Source: Gluconobacter morbifer G707 (GTDB taxonomy: Bacteria > Pseudomonadota > Alphaproteobacteria > Acetobacterales > Acetobacteraceae). From it: DNA of 64,000 nt. A program made the translations under genes and the position numbers. Below the pieces are notes generated by a model that was not told the DNA's origin, searched no databases, and saw only the letters and a program-made list of their open reading frames with translations. Below, piece by piece: positions 25,586 through 36,290 of this stretch. Location: NCBI RefSeq assembly GCF_000234355.1, contig NZ_AGQV01000002.1:1-64000 (forward strand), read 5' to 3'. Numbering within the stretch: the stretch's first letter is position 1; every line of letters starts with the position of its first letter.

Positions 25586-26038
25586 TCAGTACTCGGATTT
25601 TTCTCCCGGAACGGGAACCGAGAGCGGTTTGCCTGGTGTTCCGGCATAGGTCAGCAGGAGAACGGTTGGCCCGTCGCCGGAAACACCGCGATGCACGTCT
25701 TCAACCGATTCGGCAAAAGCTTCTCCCTGATGGAACGTACGTTTCTTTCCCGACTGGCGATCCTCGATCGTCAGGGAGCCCTGAAGGACATAACCTGCGT
25801 TGGGAAATGGATGAACGTGCCAAGGGAGGGCGCTATGGGCCGGAATCGTCAGCCGGATCATGCTCAGCATGGGCTGCGTCGTAGGATAATGCGTGTAAGC
25901 TACGCCATTCCATGAATGGTCATCCGCCAGTAGGTGATCGGCATGACCGCTCTGTGTCTGCGGAGAGGCGGCGTAGGCCGAGACCGTCACCGACAGGGAC
26001 AGGCCAGCAAGAAGCAGGGCAGAATTCATCAGACGCAT
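25586..26038 (-). CDS. Exported cupin-domain protein
   Basis: The 150-residue protein has a signal peptide (residues about 1-24, cleaved after AYA). It has a single cupin domain with the metal motif WHVHPFPNAGYVLQGSL (H-x-H-x4-5-G-type motif 1) and a second motif with GEAFAESVEDVHRG, so a metal-binding periplasmic beta-barrel is likely. Some such cupins bind or cleave oxidised molecules; no substrate can be named. It lies 86 bases upstream of the Tat aminotransferase on the same strand, so the two may be one unit. Confidence 0.78.
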   Translation of the reverse strand: MRLMNSALLLAGLSLSVTVSAYAASPQTQSGHADHLLADDHSWNGVAYTHYPTTQPMLSMIRLTIPAHSALPWHVHPFPNAGYVLQGSLTIEDRQSGKKRTFHQGEAFAESVEDVHRGVSGDGPTVLLLTYAGTPGKPLSVPVPGEKSEY

Positions 26039-26174
26039 CGGGAAATCCTCGAAAGAAAGTGTGGCGTTTCGGCATCACCGTAACGCATGGCCGGACTTTC
26101 CGTTCACGCTGGCTTTGTTGGCGTCACATTTGGCGCTAAAACGCAGGACTTCTTGAATATTACGGGGGATACAC

Positions 26175-27050
26175 ATGGTTTTCAGCAGGATGCGCGCTTC
26201 TTCCAGCCTTCCCTGCGCGCAGGCCGATCTGGACCATGTTGAACAGATCGTTACCGCTTCGGGCACATCCTTCGGTCGGGGCATGCGCGTGCTGCCGCCA
26301 GCCCGCCGGCAGGCCATGTTCGCGATCTATGCCTTCTGCCGGGAAGTGGATGATATTGCGGACGGAGACGCAAGCGTTGCCGATCCAATGGCGGCCCTGA
26401 ATGACTGGCATGCCCGGATCGACCGCCTGTATGGCGGAGAGGCGCATAATGCGCTCGACCGTGTCCTGATTGCCGCCATTCACCGCTTTGATCTCCGCGC
26501 CGAAGACTTCCATGCAATCATCGATGGCATGGCCATGGACTGCGGAACGCCAATCGTCGCCCCTGATGAAAAGACCCTTGACCAGTACTGTGACCGTGTC
26601 GCGTCCGCCGTGGGCCGTCTGTCGGTCCGGGCTTTCGGAGAATCCTCGAAGGCGGCGGATTCCGTGGCGTTGCATCTTGGACGCGCCCTGCAACTGACCA
26701 ACATCCTGCGCGACATCTCCGAGGATGCGGAGCGCGGGCGTCTTTATCTGCCGGCGGATCTGCTGGAACGCTTCAACGTGCCCACCCGTCCGCAAGAGGC
26801 GCTGTATGCCCACGGTCTTGATGGTGTGGCCCACATTCTGGCCAACCGCGCCCATGATCATTTTCGAGCGGCCCGACAGGCCATGAAGGAATGCAATTCC
26901 CGCGCCATGCGTCCGGCCCGCATGATGGCGGCCTCCTACGAACCTGTTCTGGATGCCCTTGAGAAACGCGGCTGGAAGAATACCGATCTGCCGCCCAAAA
27001 TCTCCAGACCGTGGCGGGCTGTCCGTGCGCTGGCGGCGTATGTGAGGTAA
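26175..27050 (+). CDS. hpnD: Presqualene diphosphate synthase HpnD
   Basis: HpnD joins two farnesyl diphosphates to presqualene diphosphate. The 291-residue protein has the first aspartate-rich motif YAFCREVDDIADG and the second LTNILRDISEDAERGR, with RLYLPADLL after it, as in bacterial HpnD/CrtB relatives. Length is normal. It begins the second half of the hopanoid cluster, 136 bases from the divergent cupin gene, and is followed closely by hpnE. Confidence 0.93.
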   Translation: MVFSRMRASSSLPCAQADLDHVEQIVTASGTSFGRGMRVLPPARRQAMFAIYAFCREVDDIADGDASVADPMAALNDWHARIDRLYGGEAHNALDRVLIAAIHRFDLRAEDFHAIIDGMAMDCGTPIVAPDEKTLDQYCDRVASAVGRLSVRAFGESSKAADSVALHLGRALQLTNILRDISEDAERGRLYLPADLLERFNVPTRPQEALYAHGLDGVAHILANRAHDHFRAARQAMKECNSRAMRPARMMAASYEPVLDALEKRGWKNTDLPPKISRPWRAVRALAAYVR

Positions 27051-27055
27051 GCGTC

Positions 27056-28351
27056 ATGAGCCATGTTCATATCATCGGCGGGGGACTGGCTGGTCTTTCC
27101 GCCGCCGTGGAACTTGCCGCACAGGCCCGGGTGACTCTTTACGAGGCTGGACGAGCCTGTGGCGGGAGGGCCCGTTCCTTTCATGACCGTGCGCTCGATA
27201 CCCGGATTGATAACGGAAACCATCTGCTCCTTTCGGCAAATGACCTGACATTCCGCTATCTCGATATTCTTGGTTCCCGCTCCACATTGCGGGGGCCGGG
27301 TATTCCCATCTTCCCTTATTATGACCTGAGCACCGGCGAGGCGTGGACACTGCGCCTTTCAAAGGGCCGTATCCCGTTCTGGGCGCTTCCAGGCGGACGA
27401 CGTGTCCCGGGAATGAAGATCCGGGAGCTGGCCTCCATGGGGCGTTTTCTGAAGGCCGGGGAGGACACGGTTGTTGCCGACTGCCTTCAGCCGGGACAGC
27501 TCAGTCGTCGTCTGCTGGAACCTTTCGCCATTTCGGTTCTGAATACGGACCTTGAAACCGGCAGCGCGAAACTGCTGGGGAACGTGATCCGCAAGTCTCT
27601 CGCCAAAGGAGGGATGGCCTGCTGCCCGTGGTTTCCGGAAGAGGGGCTGTCCGAAAGCCTGATTGATCCAGCGCTGGCTTATCTCGATCGTTTCCATGCG
27701 CATGTTCGTATGGGTGTGCGTGTCAGCGCCATCGAGCGGAAAGACGGAAGAGCCGTTGCCCTTGAGACTACGGAAGGGCGCGTGGAACTGGGGCCGGAAG
27801 ACAGCGTCATTCTCGCGACGCCTGCACTGGTTGCCCAGAACCTTCTTCCGGAGATGACGGTTCCGGATGCGTTTGAAAGCATCGCCAATGCGCATTTCCG
27901 TCTTCCCGCACCAGCGCAGGTAAGGGGAATGGTTGCCCAAGCCGGTTTTGTCGGGCTTGTCGGTGGCATTGCCGAATGGATTTTCATCAAGGGCGATATC
28001 ATTTCCGTTACGGTTAGTGCAGCCAACCGCTATGCCGGGCGGGAAAACAGCGAACTTCTGGCGACGATCTGGTCCGAAATCCGCGATGCGCTTGATCCGG
28101 TCCTGCCGGCACCTCTTCCCGCCGCCATGCCGCCTGCACGTCTGGTCTGGGAAAAGCGGGCGACTTTTGCCGCGACGCCTGCACAGAACAGGCGGCGACC
28201 ACCGGCTCGGACCAACACCGTCAATCTGGCGCTCGCTGGCGACTGGACCGATACCGGATTGCCGTCCACCATCGAAGGCGCCATCCAGTCAGGCCTGGTT
28301 GCAGTCTCCGCACTCGGGTTTCGTTCCGTTGTTGAATACACGGAATCGTGA
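27056..28351 (+). CDS. hpnE: Hydroxysqualene dehydroxylase HpnE
   Basis: HpnE is a flavin amine-oxidase-type enzyme that reduces hydroxysqualene to squalene. The 431-residue protein begins with the FAD dinucleotide loop HIIGGGLAGLSAAVELA, then EAGRACGGRARS, and ends with LALAGDWTDTGLPSTIEGAI, the standard C-terminal FAD motif. I choose ATG 27056 (GAGG at 27044-27047); the longer frame from 27011 overlaps hpnD. Confidence 0.93.
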   Translation: MSHVHIIGGGLAGLSAAVELAAQARVTLYEAGRACGGRARSFHDRALDTRIDNGNHLLLSANDLTFRYLDILGSRSTLRGPGIPIFPYYDLSTGEAWTLRLSKGRIPFWALPGGRRVPGMKIRELASMGRFLKAGEDTVVADCLQPGQLSRRLLEPFAISVLNTDLETGSAKLLGNVIRKSLAKGGMACCPWFPEEGLSESLIDPALAYLDRFHAHVRMGVRVSAIERKDGRAVALETTEGRVELGPEDSVILATPALVAQNLLPEMTVPDAFESIANAHFRLPAPAQVRGMVAQAGFVGLVGGIAEWIFIKGDIISVTVSAANRYAGRENSELLATIWSEIRDALDPVLPAPLPAAMPPARLVWEKRATFAATPAQNRRRPPARTNTVNLALAGDWTDTGLPSTIEGAIQSGLVAVSALGFRSVVEYTES

Positions 28352-28421
28352 GGATACTTCGTCCGGAGCCGACGATAACACAGCAGCGTCTGTCAGAACG
28401 TTGCACGGAAAGGGCCGCTGA

Positions 28422-30416
28422 ATGCTGATCTATCCAGATGATGAGGTCATGGATGATCGTCTCAGCGCGCTTCGCTCACGCCAGCCAGTCAGCCCGGAGG
28501 TTCTTGAAAAGGTCATTCAGGACGCTCTTGGCGTGGTGGGAGATCAGCAGCAGGAAGACGGTTACTGGGACTTCGAGCTTGCAACTGATGCCGGCACTTC
28601 TGCTGATTACGTCCTGCTTGAACATTATCTGGGCCGGGTCGATCCGGAACGGCAGCAACGGATAGCCGTTCATCTCCGGCGATTGCAGGGCCATCATGGA
28701 GGGTGGTCGCTCTATCATGGTGGCGGCTTCAATCTTTCCAGCAGCGTCAAAGCCTATTTTGCCCTGAAACTGATGGGGGACGATCCGGACACGCCGCATA
28801 TGAGACGGGCCCGGGTGGCGATCATTGATCATGGCGGTGCTGCGCGCGTCAATGTTTTCACCCGCTTTCAGCTTGCGCTGTTCGGGCAGGTGCCTTGGCA
28901 GGCGGTTCCTGTCATGCCGGTTGAAGTGATGCTGCTGCCGCAATCGGCGCTGTTTTCGATCTGGAACATCTCCTGCTGGTCGCGGACTGTCATGGTTCCC
29001 CTGATGGTTCTGGGGGCCTTGCGGCCAGAAGCAGTGAAACTGTGTGGAGACGGTGTTCGGGAGCTCTTCGTCAGGAATCCTGCCAAGGTGACCGACTGGC
29101 TCCGCAGCGGCGATCATTCTGCATGGGCACAACTGTTCAGGCGAGGCGACAGGATTTTGCGTCCGCTTGTTTCGCGGATACCCGGCAAGCTGCACAGACA
29201 GGCCATCCGGGCTGCGCTGGATTTCATCGAGCCCCGTCTGGGACCGGAAGGGCTGGGCGGGACCTGTTCGGCCAGCAGCGCTGCACTTGTGATGTATCGC
29301 GCACTGGGCGTGGCGGATGATGATCCCCGGGTCAGGACACTCTGGCAGGCGCTGCAGACGCTTCTGGTGACCCGCAAGAACGAGACACACTGCCAGCCGT
29401 TCATGACGTCGGCGCGGGATACGGCCCTGTCCGGGCTCGCAGTGCTGGAAGCGTCCGTGACGTTGTCTGAAGACGCCCGCGCGGACACCATGAGGGCTCT
29501 TCAGAAAAGCGCCCGATGGCTGCGAGACCGCCAAATCCTTGAGAAACGTGGAGACTGGGCCGTACATGCTCCTGCGGCGCGGCCGGGTGGATGGGCTTTT
29601 CAGGGCAGGAACGAATATTATCCTGATCTGGATGATACGGCGCTCATCGGAATGCTGTTGCAACGCCTTGATCCGCTAGCCAGCCGGGATGCAGTCGAAC
29701 ATGCCCGGGAGTGGATTCTCGGAATGCAGGTTGCTGATGGGGGATGGGAGACGTTCGACGCCAGCAATGCCCATGATCTGCTTGACCATGTTCCATTCGC
29801 CGAGCAGGGCCTTCTTCAGGATGAGCCTGTCGCGGATGTTACGGCGCGCTGCATTTCGTTCCTCTGTCAGGCGGGCGATCCCGATGACCGGCATGCCATC
29901 GGAAAGGCTCTCGTCTTCCTGCGAGCGGCACAGCAGCCAGAGGGATGCTGGTCCGGACGGTGGGGGGTGAACTACATCTATGGGACATGGACCGTTCTCT
30001 GTGCCCTTAATGTTGCGGGCGTTCCACATTCAGACCCCATGGTAAAGCGTGCCGTCACCTGGCTGGAGGACGTTCAGCGTCAGGATGGCGGCTGGGGTGA
30101 AGACTGCGAAAGTTATGAGGGCGGTTCAGCCGGCGTTTTCAGGCAAAGCATTCCGTCCCAGACCGCATGGGCCCTTCTGGCCCTGATGGCGACTGGTCAG
30201 CGGGACAGTGAAGCGACCCGCCGGGGCGTTTCTTATCTTGTTTCATCCCGGAATAGGACGGGCGTGTGGGAGGAAGACCACTCTACAGCCGTTATCGTCC
30301 CCAGACGCTCTTATCTCCGGCATGATGGTTACCGGCAGTTTTTCCCACTGATGGCGCTGGCGCGCTATCGCAATCTGACGGTGAACCAGAGCGATTACGT
30401 GGAGTATGGTTACTGA
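28422..30416 (+). CDS. shc: Squalene-hopene cyclase (Shc/HpnF)
   Basis: Shc cyclises squalene to hopene and hopanol at the membrane. The 664-residue protein has the catalytic acid motif DLDD (D402, D404, D405, in PDLDDTAL), several QW repeats (for example QVADGGWETF, QPEGCWSGRW and QRQDGGWGED) and the aromatic pocket around TWTVLCAL. AAAGGG at about 28409-28414 precedes the ATG. Length is typical of the triterpene cyclase family. Its TGA shares a base with the hpnG ATG. Confidence 0.95.
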   Translation: MLIYPDDEVMDDRLSALRSRQPVSPEVLEKVIQDALGVVGDQQQEDGYWDFELATDAGTSADYVLLEHYLGRVDPERQQRIAVHLRRLQGHHGGWSLYHGGGFNLSSSVKAYFALKLMGDDPDTPHMRRARVAIIDHGGAARVNVFTRFQLALFGQVPWQAVPVMPVEVMLLPQSALFSIWNISCWSRTVMVPLMVLGALRPEAVKLCGDGVRELFVRNPAKVTDWLRSGDHSAWAQLFRRGDRILRPLVSRIPGKLHRQAIRAALDFIEPRLGPEGLGGTCSASSAALVMYRALGVADDDPRVRTLWQALQTLLVTRKNETHCQPFMTSARDTALSGLAVLEASVTLSEDARADTMRALQKSARWLRDRQILEKRGDWAVHAPAARPGGWAFQGRNEYYPDLDDTALIGMLLQRLDPLASRDAVEHAREWILGMQVADGGWETFDASNAHDLLDHVPFAEQGLLQDEPVADVTARCISFLCQAGDPDDRHAIGKALVFLRAAQQPEGCWSGRWGVNYIYGTWTVLCALNVAGVPHSDPMVKRAVTWLEDVQRQDGGWGEDCESYEGGSAGVFRQSIPSQTAWALLALMATGQRDSEATRRGVSYLVSSRNRTGVWEEDHSTAVIVPRRSYLRHDGYRQFFPLMALARYRNLTVNQSDYVEYGY

Positions 30417-31051
30417 TGCTAGGTATTCTTGCAGGACTGAAACAGGAAGCGCGTCTGATCCGTCGCTTCCTGCCCGACGCCCCAATTGCGCTGAGCAACG
30501 CAACGCCTGAGGGAGCGCAGCGTGGGGCGGAAAGGCTGGTTCGGGCAGGAGCGACGCGTCTGCTGTCGTTTGGCTGTGCGGGCGCACTGTCTCCCGCTCT
30601 TAAGCCGGGGACGATCATTGTTGCTGATCATGTTCGTGTGGACGGAAAGAACATTCCCACGGATGCCAGACTGACCCGGGATTTTGGCGGAAATCATGCC
30701 CGCCAGGGTGGCGTCCTGCATAGCGACGTCATTGTGGAAACGGTTCTAGAGAAAGAGTGGTACGAACGGGATTCGCATTGTCTGGCGGTCGATATGGAAA
30801 GTGGTGCTGTCGCACAGCGCGGACTCCCGTTTGCCGTGCTGCGGGTCGTCTGTGATGATGCCAGACACAACCTTCCGCCTGCCGTCGGGCAGGGTATGGA
30901 GAACGGGCGTATCGACCCGGCAGCGTTCTGCAAATCCCTGCTTCTTCATCCGACCCAGATTGGTGGACTGATCCGTCTGGGCGCTGAAGCTGCCAAGGCA
31001 CAGCAGTCCATGATCCGCTTCCTTGAAGATCATCCTCCCCGGATCAGGTGA
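30416..31051 (+). CDS. hpnG: Adenosylhopane nucleosidase HpnG
   Basis: HpnG is a purine nucleoside phosphorylase-like enzyme that removes adenine from adenosylhopane. The 211-residue protein has the FGCAGALSPALKPG loop near residues 45-60, a VDMESGAVAQ motif typical of this fold, and VCDDARHNLPP. The radical SAM gene hpnH, which makes adenosylhopane and often follows hpnG, is not in this window. ATG 30416 overlaps the shc stop (TGATG). Confidence 0.9.
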   Translation: MLGILAGLKQEARLIRRFLPDAPIALSNATPEGAQRGAERLVRAGATRLLSFGCAGALSPALKPGTIIVADHVRVDGKNIPTDARLTRDFGGNHARQGGVLHSDVIVETVLEKEWYERDSHCLAVDMESGAVAQRGLPFAVLRVVCDDARHNLPPAVGQGMENGRIDPAAFCKSLLLHPTQIGGLIRLGAEAAKAQQSMIRFLEDHPPRIR

Positions 31052-31058
31052 CAGGCTT

Positions 31059-31091
31059 CTGTGAAAAGCCCGGGACGCGGGCTTTTCACAG
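31059..31091. terminator. 14-bp hairpin between convergent hpnG and rlmE
   Basis: CTGTGAAAAGCCCG (31059-31072) and CGGGCTTTTCACAG (31078-31091) form a perfect stem with a 5-base loop. It lies between the convergent stops of hpnG and rlmE, and is probably bidirectional. Confidence 0.8.
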
Positions 31092-31099
31092 GGTAACAC

Positions 31100-31918
31100 T
31101 CAGGGGATGGAAAGCGGATTTCCCTCTTCGGCGAGGCGATCGGGGCGAAAACCTGTCGCAATCACATAAAGTTCGCTGGATTCCTTGCGGGATGCGGGCG
31201 GTTTGACGTGACGTACGGTTTCGAAAGCCAGTTTCATGGCATCCAGCATCCGCTTTTCCGAACCGCCCTGGAAGACCTTGGCGACAAAGCCTCCTCCCTC
31301 GGCCAGAACTTGGAAGGCGAAATCCAGCGCACCTTCCGCAAGGCCCATGATGCGCATGTGATCGGTTGCGGCATGACCCGTAGTATTGGGGGCCATGTCG
31401 GACATGACCAGATCAGCCGGACCACCCAGAATGTCCTTGAGGCGATCAGGCATCGCGGGGTCCGTAAAATCACCTTCGATGATCTCGGCGCCTGCGACGG
31501 GATCGACTGGCAGAAGATCAAGTCCGGCGACATGTTGCGCGCCGCGCTTGACTGCGACCTGCGTCCAGCCGCCTGGCGCGGCGCCAAGATCGATGATGCG
31601 GGTTCCCGGATGGATCAGATGGAAACGGTCATCAATCTCGATCAGCTTGAATGCCGCCCGTGAACGCCAGCCCTGTTTCCGGGCTGCTGCAACATAGGGG
31701 TCGTTGAGCTGGCGGTTCAGCCAGCGCTGCTGGGCCGTTGTCCGCCCTCGGGCTGTTCGGAGCGAGACGGTCTTGTTCCGGGCGGTACGGCTGGTCGCGG
31801 CGTCGAGATTGGCATCGGTAGCGCCGGGGTTGGAAACGCTCTTGAGGGCTTTCCCCGGAATACGCTTCGGTCCCGTGTCCTTCCTGCGCGAACCGGAGCG
31901 GGATCTGGGCGGTTTCAT
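31100..31918 (-). CDS. rlmE: 23S rRNA (uridine-2'-O-)methyltransferase RlmE
   Basis: RlmE (FtsJ/RrmJ) methylates the 2'-O of U2552 in 23S rRNA. The 272-residue protein has the K-D-K-E tetrad: AAFKLIE, VMSDMAPNTTG, FVAKVFQGG and RKESSELYV, with the SAM loop IDLGAAPGGWTQVA. The N-terminal 70 residues are a basic, disordered extension longer than in E. coli. The start overlaps the Ppx/GppA stop by 4 bases, so the two are probably co-translated. Confidence 0.93.
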   Translation of the reverse strand: MKPPRSRSGSRRKDTGPKRIPGKALKSVSNPGATDANLDAATSRTARNKTVSLRTARGRTTAQQRWLNRQLNDPYVAAARKQGWRSRAAFKLIEIDDRFHLIHPGTRIIDLGAAPGGWTQVAVKRGAQHVAGLDLLPVDPVAGAEIIEGDFTDPAMPDRLKDILGGPADLVMSDMAPNTTGHAATDHMRIMGLAEGALDFAFQVLAEGGGFVAKVFQGGSEKRMLDAMKLAFETVRHVKPPASRKESSELYVIATGFRPDRLAEEGNPLSIP

Positions 31919-33042
31919 ATCGTGACAAAATCTCCGAGTGGGCCCCTGTGGCGGGGCGGGGCGTGCCGGCTGGCCGTCTGCACATTCCCTTTGCGGGAAC
32001 GCTGACCATGTGCGCGGGCCATACGCAGCAACATCCCGTCACGCAACCCCCGGTCGGCGATCGTAACCTCATGAACGGGCCACAGACGATGGATCGCATC
32101 AAAAATCGCGCAGCCCGGCAGCACATATCCGACACGTTCCGGCCCCACACAGGGATGGGACGCCAGAGCTCCACGGTTCAGTCCGCGGAGGGTGCCGATC
32201 GCACTGCGCATCACCTGCCCGGAAAGCGTCTGTCCGTCGATTGCTGACCGGTTATAGCGAGGCAGGGACATGGCAACGCCCGCAAGCGTTGTCACTGTTC
32301 CGGATGTTCCGATCAGGCGGGCATTACCCTGGGTGACTTCCCGGCGGATGCGATGAACGTTTTCGAAGTTCAGAAGATAATGCTGAACATGTCCTACCAT
32401 CTCTTCATAAGATGCGCCGTGTCCTTCACCGAACATTTCCTGAAGCGTGATGACGCCGACCGGCATGCTGGTCGTTCCGATCAGGGTCTGGGTCTGGCGC
32501 TGCCGATCAATCCGGACCCAGGCGATTTCGGTGGAGCCGCCTCCGATATCAAACAGGACGCCCCGTTCCGCCAGAGAGAACGCGGATGCCTCTTCCCGGA
32601 AAAGCGGTGAACAGCTCTCGACCGCCAGTTCAGCCTCTTCACGCGCAGTGATGATGTCTATTTTCAGGCCAGTTTCCTGCCGGACACGCGCAAGAAACTC
32701 ATGTCCGTTTACGGCTTGACGGCAGGCTTCCGTCGCAACAGCGCGGACGTGGGAGAGGGGCCATTGCTGCATCCGTTGCGCGCAGATGCGCAGGGCATCA
32801 AGGGCGCGGCGCATGGCTTCCTCCGCCAGACGACCGCTGGCACGAAGCCCTTCACCAAGCCTGACAGAGCGGTTGAAACTGTCCACCACGCGAAAACCGG
32901 TCGAAGTTCCGGTTGCGATCATGAGGCGGCAGTTATTGGTTCCAAGATCGATGGCACCAAAGAACGGCCCGGTCTTTCTCGGGGCATAGGCGCGCATGCC
33001 TGTCTGCCCTGAAGACCCGTTATCCGTTCCGTACCTCATCAT
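31915..33042 (-). CDS. ppx: Ppx/GppA-family phosphatase
   Basis: The family hydrolyses polyphosphate or pppGpp. The 375-residue protein has the ASKHA phosphate loops: GAIDLGTNNCRLMIA near the N-terminus, VLFDIGGGSTEIAW in the middle, and GTSGTVTTLAGVA. It is the shorter form without the C-terminal HD domain, so Ppx versus GppA cannot be distinguished. Starts at ATG 33042 or 33039 are both possible. The longer open frame to 33195 is low-quality sequence reaching towards a tRNA promoter region. Confidence 0.85.
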   Translation of the reverse strand: MMRYGTDNGSSGQTGMRAYAPRKTGPFFGAIDLGTNNCRLMIATGTSTGFRVVDSFNRSVRLGEGLRASGRLAEEAMRRALDALRICAQRMQQWPLSHVRAVATEACRQAVNGHEFLARVRQETGLKIDIITAREEAELAVESCSPLFREEASAFSLAERGVLFDIGGGSTEIAWVRIDRQRQTQTLIGTTSMPVGVITLQEMFGEGHGASYEEMVGHVQHYLLNFENVHRIRREVTQGNARLIGTSGTVTTLAGVAMSLPRYNRSAIDGQTLSGQVMRSAIGTLRGLNRGALASHPCVGPERVGYVLPGCAIFDAIHRLWPVHEVTIADRGLRDGMLLRMARAHGQRSRKGNVQTASRHAPPRHRGPLGDFVTI

Positions 33043-33199
33043 CCGTCTCGGCTCCCGTTCTGCCCGCTCTGGGACCTTGGAAAAACAGCATGAGATGGGA
33101 GAACGTTCTCCCGCAAGGAAAATATCAAAAAATACTGAAAAAACTCGAAACACCCCCTTGCGCCCCCGGAACCGGATTGATAAACACCCTCTCACCGCT

Positions 33200-33273
33200 T
33201 GGGAGATAGTTTAGCGGTAGAACTACCGGCTCTGACCCGGTCAGCCCTGGTTCGAATCCAGGTCTCCCAGCCA
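33200..33273 (+). tRNA. glnT: tRNA-Gln (anticodon CTG)
   Basis: The gene has TGGGAGA at its 5' end paired to TCTCCCA, an ACCGG/CCGGT anticodon stem around CTCTGAC (anticodon CTG, reading CAG), a T-loop GGTTCGAATCC and an encoded CCA (33271-33273). It sits 150 bases upstream of guaB and is transcribed the same way. The symbol is tentative. Confidence 0.92.
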
Positions 33274-33285
33274 AAAAATTTCTGA

Positions 33286-34911
<1,626 letters not shown>

Positions 34912-34925
34912 CATTTCCTGAGTAC

Positions 34926-34948
34926 TGGCCCCTCGCATTGAGGGGCCA
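34926..34948 (+). terminator. 9-bp hairpin between guaB and rsmB
   Basis: TGGCCCCTC (34926-34934) and GAGGGGCCA (34940-34948) pair with a 5-base loop, 15 bases after the guaB stop. No U-tract follows, so readthrough into rsmB is possible. Confidence 0.55.
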
Positions 34949-34967
34949 AACGGGGTACGGGGGCGAT

Positions 34968-36290
34968 ATGACCCCCGCTGCCCGCCTTTCCGGTGCTATC
35001 GATCTGCTTTGTGCGATCCAGAATGCGCCCCGCCGCCCTGCTGATGCCACTGCCAATGCCTTCTTCCGTGAGCGCCGGTATATCGGCGGCGGCGACCGGC
35101 GGGCGATCTCCACCCTTGTCTGGGACGTTCTGCGTGGATGGCAGCGGCTGCACTGGCATCTTGCCGATGTGCAGGGCGATGTTTCGCCCCGTCTGCTGTG
35201 CGGAGCAGCGCTGCTCCTGTCCGGGGAGCCCATGGACAAGGTCCGCACGCTCTTCAGTGGCGAGCGCTATGCGCAGGCTCCGCTCACGTCGCGCGAAGAT
35301 ATTGCTCTCAAATCTCTAGAATCAAAAGAACTTTCCACGCAAAAGCAACCTCTTCCGGTCCGGCTTGAATATCCGGCTTGGCTTGAACCGATGTTGAAGG
35401 AGACGTTTGGTTCCCGGCTGCCGGATGAGATGGAAGCCATGCTTGGCACGCCTACGCTCGACCTGCGGGTGAACCTTCTCAAGGGCGATCGGCAGAAAGC
35501 CCTGACGGCCCTGCGCCGGGAATCGCTGCCTGCCGTACCGACGGCGCTTTCCCCCTGGGGGCTGCGGCTGGATGGGCGCCAGCCTGTGACGGCGTCCCAG
35601 GCTTTCCGGGACGGGCTTGTGGAAATTCAGGATGAAGGCAGCCAGCTTGTCGTCGCGGCCGTGGATGCCCGTCCGGAACATCGCGTTCTGGATTACTGCG
35701 CCGGGGCGGGAGGAAAAACTCTCGCTATTGCCATGACCATGGAAAACCGTGGACATATCGTCGCCTGTGATGTGCATGAAAAGCGGCTGGAAGGCGCGGT
35801 CAAGCGTCTGCGTCGCGCCGGTGTGCACAATGTCGAGCGGCATCTTCTGACAGCAGGGGACAAATGGGCCAAGCGTCGTGCCGGGAGCTTTGATCGCGTT
35901 CTGGTGGACGCACCATGTTCCGGGACGGGAACCTGGCGCCGAAACCCGGACGCCCGGCTGCGCCTGACACCGACGGACATTGAGGAACTTGTCAGGAAAC
36001 AATCGGAAATCCTTGATCGTGCAGCATCTCTGGTCAAAGAGGGCGGTCGGCTTATCTATGCGACATGCTCTCTTCTGGCCTGCGAAAATGGTCAACAGAT
36101 TGATGCGTTCCTGAAGCGGAGAACGGATTTCAGGCGCGTTCCGAAAGAAGAGATGCCGGAACTTCTGCCCCAGGAACTTCGCAACAAGGCCCAGTTTTCC
36201 CTGACCCCCTTACGGGATGGGACAGACGGGTTCTTTGCATGTGTTCTGGAACGACGTGCGGCCGAGGCGACTGAAGAGCCGGCTGCATGA
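34968..36290 (+). CDS. rsmB: 16S rRNA (cytosine-5-)methyltransferase RsmB
   Basis: RsmB makes m5C967 in 16S rRNA. The 440-residue protein has an N-terminal NusB-like region (residues about 1-130) and a C-terminal Nop2/Sun methyltransferase domain with DYCAGAGGKTLAIAM (SAM loop), VLVDAPCSGTGTWRRNPD (first catalytic cysteine) and IYATCSLLACEN (second). The start at ATG 34968 follows GGGGGCG; an earlier frame to 34938 begins inside the hairpin. Confidence 0.92.
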   Translation: MTPAARLSGAIDLLCAIQNAPRRPADATANAFFRERRYIGGGDRRAISTLVWDVLRGWQRLHWHLADVQGDVSPRLLCGAALLLSGEPMDKVRTLFSGERYAQAPLTSREDIALKSLESKELSTQKQPLPVRLEYPAWLEPMLKETFGSRLPDEMEAMLGTPTLDLRVNLLKGDRQKALTALRRESLPAVPTALSPWGLRLDGRQPVTASQAFRDGLVEIQDEGSQLVVAAVDARPEHRVLDYCAGAGGKTLAIAMTMENRGHIVACDVHEKRLEGAVKRLRRAGVHNVERHLLTAGDKWAKRRAGSFDRVLVDAPCSGTGTWRRNPDARLRLTPTDIEELVRKQSEILDRAASLVKEGGRLIYATCSLLACENGQQIDAFLKRRTDFRRVPKEEMPELLPQELRNKAQFSLTPLRDGTDGFFACVLERRAAEATEEPAA

